Shown here: positions 7,755 to 11,872 of the stretch, in pieces | Layout of the letters: the number at the start of each line of letters is the position of its first letter | Numbering within the stretch: position 1 is the first letter of the stretch | NCBI GenBank assembly: GCA_025463965.1 | Contig: JAODBN010000093.1 | Coordinates: 1-11,872 of the forward strand | Length of the DNA: 11,872 nt | Reading direction: 5' to 3' | From: Acidimicrobiaceae bacterium | GTDB taxonomy: Bacteria > Actinomycetota > Acidimicrobiia > Acidimicrobiales > Bog-793 | Translations under genes and position numbers: made by a program | Notes under the pieces: generated by a model | Told to the model about the DNA's origin: nothing | The model's database searches: none | The model's input: only the letters and a program-made list of their open reading frames with translations

Positions 7755-7764
7755 CCTCTCCTCC
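7755..7764 (-). promoter_or_regulatory. Ribosome binding site deciding the mraZ start
   Basis: GGAGGAGAGG on the minus strand, ending 9 nt before the ATG at 7745. It is the best Shine-Dalgarno match in the window and argues against the in-frame GTG at 7766, which would lie upstream of it. Confidence 0.7.
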
Positions 7765-7774
7765 ACATGCCCTC

Positions 7775-7800
7775 GGAGGGCGGGAGAGCCGAAGCCCTCC
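7775..7800 (-). promoter_or_regulatory. Hairpin in the mraZ 5' leader
   Basis: On the minus strand GGAGGGC (7800-7794) pairs with GCCCTCC (7781-7775), a perfect 7-bp GC-rich stem around a 12-nt loop that starts with TTCGG. It lies in the predicted leader between the promoter and the ribosome site. No T run follows, so it is not an obvious terminator. It could affect mRNA stability or translation; the function is inferred. Confidence 0.35.
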
Positions 7801-7802
7801 CT

Positions 7803-7874
7803 TTCCCTCCACTTCGCGCCACTCTATGGGTCCAACGCCCCACGGTCAACCACCTGACCTGGCAGCGCCTCCAC
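7803..7874 (-). promoter_or_regulatory. Predicted MraZ operator: five phased GTGG boxes
   Basis: GTGG cores on the minus strand begin at 7874, 7853, 7843, 7822 and 7812, giving spacings of 21, 10, 21 and 10 nt, so all five should lie near the same helix face. The extended boxes are GTGGAGGCGC, GTGGTTGACC, GTGGGGCGTT, GTGGCGCGAA and GTGGAGGGAA. One contains the -35 hexamer, one fills the spacer, one overlaps the -10, one lies near the transcript start and one is upstream. MraZ proteins are known to bind direct repeats with about 10-nt periodicity and a TGGG- or GTGG-like core near the mraZ promoter. Assignment of these boxes to MraZ is inference. Confidence 0.65.
7821..7849 (-). promoter_or_regulatory. 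Predicted sigma70-type promoter of the dcw operon (PmraZ)
   Basis: On the minus strand TTGACC (7849-7844) is followed after exactly 17 nt by TAGAGT (7826-7821). These match the consensus hexamers at 5 of 6 and 4 of 6 positions. The predicted start near 7814 leaves a leader of roughly 70 nt to the mraZ ATG. The hexamers are interleaved with the GTGG boxes, as expected for a repressed promoter. Confidence 0.65.
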
Positions 7875-7983
7875 TAAGCGATCGCCGGCCGAGCGCACAG
7901 GACCTTCCATCGAGCCCACCCACCGGCCCTGCGAGGCTGCCGCAGCCCGTGCCTTATTCAGCCGACGGGACATCCCGCGCCTT
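7875..7983. other. Central part of the divergent intergenic region, no clear element
   Basis: The whole gene-free stretch between mraZ and the phosphatase gene is 7746-8077. Its left part holds the mraZ leader, promoter and GTGG boxes; its right part holds the CACGTG repeats and the phosphatase start. In this central 109-nt part I found no convincing gene, promoter, hairpin or repeat. Two further CCAC motifs at 7916 and 7920 are not in phase with the operator boxes. Confidence 0.5.
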
Positions 7984-8039
7984 CGTCACGTGGCTGGCCA
8001 CCTGTCCCAGTCGTCACGTGGCAGGTCACGTGTCCCAAA
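7984..8039. repeat. Two tandem 28-bp repeats, each a CACGTG-based palindrome (putative operator)
   Basis: Unit 1 is 7984-8011 and unit 2 is 8012-8039; by my alignment 23 of 28 positions are identical. Each unit carries an 18-bp inverted repeat of the form CACGTGGC-NG-GYCACSTG (7987-8004 and 8015-8032), with one mismatch in each. The four hexamers CACGTG, CACCTG, CACGTG, CACGTG start at 7987, 7999, 8015 and 8027, so spacings are 12, 16 and 12. The element ends about 38 nt before the GTG of the phosphatase gene, a typical activator or repressor position. I do not recognise the cognate regulator. Confidence 0.6.
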
Positions 8040-8065
8040 GCTGCGTGCTCGCGCGGCTCTTGCGG

Positions 8066-8071
8066 TAGAAC
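8066..8071 (+). promoter_or_regulatory. Possible -10 element for a leaderless phosphatase transcript
   Basis: TAGAAC lies exactly 6 nt before the GTG at 8078 and matches TATAAT at 4 of 6 positions. No Shine-Dalgarno sequence precedes the GTG and no good -35 is visible 17 nt upstream. The arrangement would fit a leaderless mRNA, which is common in Actinobacteria, perhaps with the CACGTG element supplying an activator. The evidence is weak. Confidence 0.3.
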
Positions 8072-8077
8072 AGTGCC

Positions 8078-9700
8078 GTGCCGCCGAGCAACGACGACCG
8101 CCAGGTGGCCGCGCCGGCAAAGCGGGTGCACGTCGGGCGCCCGGCGGGGGGGCGCATCCGGTTGGTGACCGCCCTCGTGGTGGTCGCCGTGCTCGTGGTG
8201 ACCGGGGTGCTCGCGTTGGCGGCGTCATCGGTCAACCGCAGCAGCAACCAGCGACTGCTCCAGCTGCAGGTGCGCCAGGCGGCCGTGGTGCTGACTGGCG
8301 CGGAGCCGTCGCTCGAGTCTCAGCTCGCTGACGGGCTCCAGATCGCGACGGCCACCAACGCTCCGAGCGCCTTCAGGCAGTTCGCGGCAACCAAGGTGCG
8401 CCCAGCGGGAACGTTCGCCTCGGTGTCGCTTTGGCGCCGGAGCAGTTCCGGCGCTCAACTGCTCACCTTTGCCGGCGCCCGGCCGCTGCTGGCGACCGAC
8501 GGTCGCGCTGCGAGCTTTTTCTCAAGGGTGCACCCGAGCACGAAGCTGCAGGTGACGGGAATAATCCCCGGCGCACCGCCGCGGCTCGGCTACGCGGTGA
8601 TGCGGCCGGGGGGCTCTGGCCTCATCGTCTACGCCGAGGGTCTGCTCCCCGCCGACCACAAGCTCGTGGTGCCGAAGTCCTCCGCCTTCGGTGAGCTGAA
8701 CTTCGCCCTTTATCTCGGGAGCAGCCAGCACGGACAGCTCATCGAGTCCTCGGTGCCGACGCCGGTCACCGGGTCTACGGCATCGGCGACGGTCCCGTTC
8801 GGCACTTCCGCCATCACCATGGTCGGCACGCCGACGGGCGATCTCGCCGGCGCTCTGTCTGCGGCCCTCCCCTGGATCGTGCTCGCTGCCGGGCTCATCC
8901 TGGCCCTCGCCGGAGGCTGGACCCTCCAATACGTGCTGCGCCGTCGCCAGCTCGCCGAGGAGCTGGCCAGCGAGAACCGCCGCCTCTATCTCGAACAGCG
9001 CAACATCGCCGGGACGCTCCAGCACGCGCTGCTCCCCGAGCTGCCCCAGGTGGAGGGGCTCGAGGCCGCAGCGCGCTATCTGCCCGGCGTCGAGGGCGTC
9101 GACGTCGGCGGCGACTGGTACGACTTCATCTGTCCCGAGCCCGGCCGCTGCGTCGTGATCGTTGGCGACGTCTCCGGACGCGGGCTGCACGCGGCGACGA
9201 CGATGGCCTCGCTGCGCCACGCAACACGGGCCTACGTGGCAGAGAGCCACGACCCGCCGACCGTCCTCACCAAGTTGGGCGACATGCTCGACTTCGAGAG
9301 CCACCACCAGTTCGCCACCGTGCTCATCGGCGAGGTCGATATCGAGGAGCGCACCGTCACTCTGGCGAGCGCTGGCCACTTCCTGCCGCTCCTCGTCTCG
9401 AATTCCGGCGCCGAGTTCGTCGACTTCCCGATCTCCACGCCGGTCGGGATCGACGACCCGAGCCGGCCCGAGCCCTACACCGTGCACGTGCCGAAGGGGA
9501 CGACGCTGATCGCGTTCACTGACGGGCTGGTCGAGCGTCGAGGTGAGCACCTCGATGTCGGCCTTGCGCGCCTGCGGGCGGCGACGAGCGGGGGGCTGCA
9601 CGGTCCGGTCGAACAGATGCTGGACCGTCTGGTGGCGACGCTGATCCCAGCGGGAGGGGAAGACGACGTGGTGATCTTGGGGTTTCGATGGCGGAGCTGA
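8078..9700 (+). CDS. Membrane-anchored SpoIIE/RsbU-type PPM serine phosphatase
   Basis: Likely dephosphorylates a phospho-STAS antagonist, thereby freeing a sigma factor from its anti-sigma kinase. It has 540 residues. A short basic cytoplasmic start is followed by membrane helix 1 (about 28-50), an extracytoplasmic region of about 210 residues (51-261), membrane helix 2 (about 262-284), a charged linker helix (about 288-310) and the SpoIIE phosphatase domain (about 311-540). Phosphatase metal-site motifs are intact: GGDWYD (344-349), GDVSGRG (363-369), ASAGH (430-434), FTDG (480-483) and the final DD (529-530). The topology resembles CHASE-type sensor proteins, but I recognise no domain in the outer part. 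The GTG start puts helix 1 at the N-terminus; no ribosome site is visible. The end overlaps the STAS gene by 13 nt. Confidence 0.93.
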   Translation: MPPSNDDRQVAAPAKRVHVGRPAGGRIRLVTALVVVAVLVVTGVLALAASSVNRSSNQRLLQLQVRQAAVVLTGAEPSLESQLADGLQIATATNAPSAFRQFAATKVRPAGTFASVSLWRRSSSGAQLLTFAGARPLLATDGRAASFFSRVHPSTKLQVTGIIPGAPPRLGYAVMRPGGSGLIVYAEGLLPADHKLVVPKSSAFGELNFALYLGSSQHGQLIESSVPTPVTGSTASATVPFGTSAITMVGTPTGDLAGALSAALPWIVLAAGLILALAGGWTLQYVLRRRQLAEELASENRRLYLEQRNIAGTLQHALLPELPQVEGLEAAARYLPGVEGVDVGGDWYDFICPEPGRCVVIVGDVSGRGLHAATTMASLRHATRAYVAESHDPPTVLTKLGDMLDFESHHQFATVLIGEVDIEERTVTLASAGHFLPLLVSNSGAEFVDFPISTPVGIDDPSRPEPYTVHVPKGTTLIAFTDGLVERRGEHLDVGLARLRAATSGGLHGPVEQMLDRLVATLIPAGGEDDVVILGFRWRS

Positions 9701-9999
9701 AGACCCTCGAGGTTTCAGAGACCCGTCCCGGCCACCTCGTCGTGTTCATGCGCGGTGAGTACGACCTCTCGAGCATCGAGGCCCTGACGGAATCCCTCAA
9801 TGCGCTCCTCGCGCTCGAGGCGCGGTCTGTCGTGATCGACATGAGGCAGCTCGAGTTCATGGACACCTCGGGCGTAGCGGTCTTGCTTCGGATCGCCAAC
9901 CACTTCGGCCCGGTGGAGATCCGAGAGGCGAGCCCTCTCATCCGGCGTTCCATCCAGGCGCTGGGTCTGTCCAATCGCCTCAAGATGGCCCCGGGCTGA
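9688..9999 (+). CDS. STAS-domain anti-sigma factor antagonist (RsbV/SpoIIAA-like)
   Basis: Small cytoplasmic partner-switching protein of 103 residues consisting of one STAS domain. The region LEFMDTSGVAVLLR (55-68) is the signature helix start. By family comparison Ser61 in DTSG is the residue phosphorylated by the cognate kinase; the preceding residue is Thr rather than the common Ser. When dephosphorylated it should bind the ATPase encoded next and release that protein's sigma factor. The ATG lies 13 nt inside the phosphatase gene and the stop is one base before the start of the ATPase gene, so the three are very probably one translationally coupled operon. The substrate relation to the neighbours is inferred from this order. 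Confidence 0.93.
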   Translation: MAELKTLEVSETRPGHLVVFMRGEYDLSSIEALTESLNALLALEARSVVIDMRQLEFMDTSGVAVLLRIANHFGPVEIREASPLIRRSIQALGLSNRLKMAPG

Positions 10000-10000
10000 G

Positions 10001-10672
10001 ATGGTCACCCGTTCCTTTTCGCACTCGAGCGCCTCGATCCGCGAGGCCCGCCGCTTCGCGACCGGCGTCCTCGCGCAGCTCCCGACCGAGCTGAGCGAGA
10101 CGGCCAGCCTGCTCGTCTCTGAGCTCGCGACCAACGCGCTGCTCTACGGGCCCGGCGGCTTCGAGATCGCCGTCGAGTACCGCCCGGAGGTGGGATCCGT
10201 CCGGATCGGGGTGAGCGACCCGGGCGAAGGCGAGCTTCGAGTCGAGCGGCCAGAGGTCACCGAGGAGCACGGCCGGGGCTTGCAGCTCCTCGACGCGCTT
10301 TCGGACCGCTGGGGCGTGGACCGGGTACCCGGCGTGCCAGGAAAGACGGTCTGGTTCGAGCTGATGGCCGAGGCGCTAGCGGGCCCGGAGGGCTCAGAGC
10401 CCGATGCCGACCAACGCAGCGACTCGCGCGCCGACGAGGGGCCGCCAGCGGACCAAGGACCGGTCGGCGTGAGGGAGCGGGCCCCCTCCAAGAGCGCGCT
10501 GCCCGACGCGTCGTTGGAGGCATTCGCAGGGGCGATCGGCCCGGAGAGGCTCAGCTGCTGGGACAGACGGTGCCCTTCGGTGGGAGCGCGAGCGTCGTCA
10601 GGTAGCCGTCGGTCGCCCGCTGGACACAGGAGCTGGAGAAGTAGCCGGTGTGGCCGGGGCCGGTCCGCGTGA
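10001..10672 (+). CDS. Anti-sigma factor serine kinase, HATPase_c family (RsbW/SpoIIAB-like), with long C-terminal tail
   Basis: Expected to hold a sigma factor inactive and to phosphorylate the STAS antagonist, with ATP as donor. The Bergerat ATP fold occupies about residues 5-122: N box SELATNALLY (40-49) with E41 and N45, G1 box DPGEG (73-77), and G2 HGRGLQLLDALSDRWGV (90-106). The start ATG follows the STAS stop after one base (TGAGATG). Family members are usually about 130-160 residues; this one has 223. Residues about 128-183 are acidic and low in complexity, and 184-223 (rich in Arg, Ser and Cys) are read from DNA antisense to the 3' end of the convergent hydrolase gene. The tail may be a read-on to a chance stop or reflect a frameshift. 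No sigma factor gene lies nearby. Confidence 0.9.
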   Translation: MVTRSFSHSSASIREARRFATGVLAQLPTELSETASLLVSELATNALLYGPGGFEIAVEYRPEVGSVRIGVSDPGEGELRVERPEVTEEHGRGLQLLDALSDRWGVDRVPGVPGKTVWFELMAEALAGPEGSEPDADQRSDSRADEGPPADQGPVGVRERAPSKSALPDASLEAFAGAIGPERLSCWDRRCPSVGARASSGSRRSPAGHRSWRSSRCGRGRSA

Positions 10673-11872
10673 GCAGCTCTCCCTTGTCGAGCTGGGAAGC
10701 CACCGCCTTCGCCCATCGGTAGGGCGTCGCCGGGTCACCGGTTGAGCCGACCACGAGGATCGGCGGGCTGCCGGGGTCGTGCAGAGGCCCGACCTTGCCC
10801 TGCGAAGCGACCGGCCAATAGGCACAGGCGAGGGTGCCCCACGCCTCTCCCGCCCCGAAATCGGGCGCCGCCTTCGCCATGGTGGCAGCGAGCTGGCGGT
10901 AGGTAGCGATCGAGGTCGGCGAGGGCCGATCGACGCAGTTGATCGCGGTGTTGGCGGCGATCTCGTTGTCGAACTTGCCGTTCGCTTGAAGTCCCTCGTA
11001 CCCGTAGGCGATCGCCGCGAGCAGCGTGCCATCGCCCGCCAGGCCTTGTTGAATCGCCTGGGCAAGCTGGGGCCAGGTCTGCTTGGAGTACAGCGAGCCG
11101 GCGAGGGCCACATCGGCGACGCCGAGTGTCACCGGCTGGGTCCCGCCGTAGACCGCCTTCAGGTGGGCCGGGATGCTCTTTCCGGCAGCGAGCTCGGCGA
11201 TGAGCTGGTGCAAAGCCGTCTGGGCTCCCTGGGGCAGCTCGGTCTTACAGGTGCTGTTGGTCGCGCAATAGGTGTAGAAGTCGTGCAGGTCGGTCTCGAA
11301 ACCCTGGGCCTGCTGGAGATCGCTCTGGGTAGAGGTCAGCGCGGGATCCACCGCCCCGTCGAGGACCATCGCCCGGACGTGGCTCGGATAGCGGTTGGCG
11401 TAGAGGTCGCCTAGGTAGGTGCCGTACGAGAAACCGAGGTAGTTGAGCTTCGACTGTCCGAGTGCCGCCCGCAGGCGGTCCATGTCCTGCACCGTGACGG
11501 CGCTGCTGACGTTCTTGAGCAGCTGCGGGGACGTCTTGGCCTTGCACGCCGCCACGAAGGACTTGGTGGCGGCCACCACCGAGGAGATCTGGGCGGAGGT
11601 GGACGGCGCGGGGTCGAGGGCGATCAGCCGCCGGATGCCCGCCGTGTCGAGGCAATTCACCGGGTCGCTCGCCCCGACGCCGCGCGGGTCGAAGCTGACG
11701 AGGTTGAACGAGGAGCGAAGCGCGGCCGGAAAGCCCGAAGCCTCGCCCGTGAGGAACTCGACCCCAGAGCCCCCTGGACCACCCGGGTTCATGACCAGGT
11801 CCCCCAGCGGAGCCTTGCTCGTCGACGGCAGCTCGATGACCGAGAGCTGCAGCGTCGGCCCGTGGGGGTGGG
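10551..11872 (-). CDS. TAP-like alpha/beta hydrolase, probable secreted tripeptidyl aminopeptidase (5' end beyond window)
   Basis: Serine peptidase of the alpha/beta hydrolase fold, likely acting outside the cytoplasm on short peptides. The frame is open to the right edge, giving 439 visible residues. 26 of them precede NPGGPGGSG (visible residues 28-36, the oxyanion segment) and match the family (HPHGPTLQLSVIELP). So the Met just before NPGG is internal and the true N-terminus, normally with a signal peptide, is missing. Catalytic residues in visible numbering: Ser148 in GFSYGT, Asp379 in GSTGDPATP, His407 in GPGHTGY; the last two lie in the TAP-like C-terminal domain. Several Cys (for example in YCATNSTC and near the C-terminus) suit disulfides in an exported protein. 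The substrate is not determinable. It converges with the ATPase gene, overlapping by 122 nt. Confidence 0.93.
   Translation of the reverse strand, partial: HPHGPTLQLSVIELPSTSKAPLGDLVMNPGGPGGSGVEFLTGEASGFPAALRSSFNLVSFDPRGVGASDPVNCLDTAGIRRLIALDPAPSTSAQISSVVAATKSFVAACKAKTSPQLLKNVSSAVTVQDMDRLRAALGQSKLNYLGFSYGTYLGDLYANRYPSHVRAMVLDGAVDPALTSTQSDLQQAQGFETDLHDFYTYCATNSTCKTELPQGAQTALHQLIAELAAGKSIPAHLKAVYGGTQPVTLGVADVALAGSLYSKQTWPQLAQAIQQGLAGDGTLLAAIAYGYEGLQANGKFDNEIAANTAINCVDRPSPTSIATYRQLAATMAKAAPDFGAGEAWGTLACAYWPVASQGKVGPLHDPGSPPILVVGSTGDPATPYRWAKAVASQLDKGELLTRTGPGHTGYFSSSCVQRATDGYLTTLALPPKGTVCPSS

Noticed and set aside
7183..7812. A 539-codon open frame continuing rsmH upstream through mraZ
   Set aside because: Upstream of 7335 it is only a shadow of mraZ in another frame; the MraZ motifs prove which frame is used there.
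8522..9601. A 359-codon minus-strand open frame inside the phosphatase gene
   Set aside because: It is antisense to the intact SpoIIE phosphatase domain and shows no domain of its own.
10390..10402. Hairpin GGGCT-CAG-AGCCC in the tail of the kinase gene as a terminator
   Set aside because: The stem has only 5 bp, no T run follows, and it lies inside an open reading frame.
10474..10489. GC-rich inverted sequence around GGAGCGGGCCCCCTCC as a bidirectional terminator
   Set aside because: There is practically no loop, one internal mismatch, and no T tract on either side.
10779..11414. A plus-strand open frame inside the hydrolase gene
   Set aside because: It is opposite the catalytic Ser and Asp region of a well-supported hydrolase and has no recognisable motifs.
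11790..11792. ATG before NPGGPGGSG as the hydrolase start
   Set aside because: The frame continues upstream to the window edge with family-like sequence, and the family normally has a signal peptide and more residues before this motif.

Overview
This is a high-GC window with frequent GTG starts, codons strongly biased to G or C in third position, and gene families typical of Actinobacteria. I infer an actinobacterial chromosome, possibly a deep lineage such as Acidimicrobiia, but I cannot place it further from sequence alone.

Left part, minus strand, 1-7745: a division and cell wall (dcw) cluster read right to left as mraZ, rsmH, ftsL, ftsI, murE, mraY, murD. The last gene runs off the left edge. 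From rsmH to murD every junction is a 4-nt stop/start overlap (GTGA four times, ATGA once), so the genes are probably cotranscribed and translationally coupled. Together they make the regulator MraZ, a 16S rRNA methyltransferase, the divisome pair FtsL/FtsI, and the cytoplasmic and membrane steps from UDP-MurNAc to lipid I. murF, which usually lies between murE and mraY, is absent from that position.

Middle, 7746-8077: a divergent intergenic region. On the minus strand it holds a sigma70-type promoter for mraZ (TTGACC-17-TAGAGT) embedded in five GTGG boxes spaced 21/10/21/10 nt, a likely MraZ autoregulatory operator, and a leader hairpin. Nearer the plus-strand gene lie two 28-bp tandem repeat units, each an imperfect palindrome built on CACGTG, an unidentified operator-like element.

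Right part, plus strand, 8078-10672: a three-gene partner-switching module made of a membrane-anchored SpoIIE/RsbU-type phosphatase, a STAS anti-sigma antagonist, and an RsbW/SpoIIAB-like histidine-kinase-fold ATPase with a long C-terminal tail. No sigma factor is present in the window. The ATPase gene runs 122 nt into the convergent minus-strand gene at 10551-11872, a TAP-like secreted alpha/beta hydrolase (peptidase) whose N-terminus lies beyond the right edge.

No RNA genes, insertion sequences, CRISPR arrays or phage genes were seen. The points most worth following are the phased GTGG operator, the CACGTG double palindrome, the missing murF, and the placement of a sigma-control module back to back with the dcw promoter.
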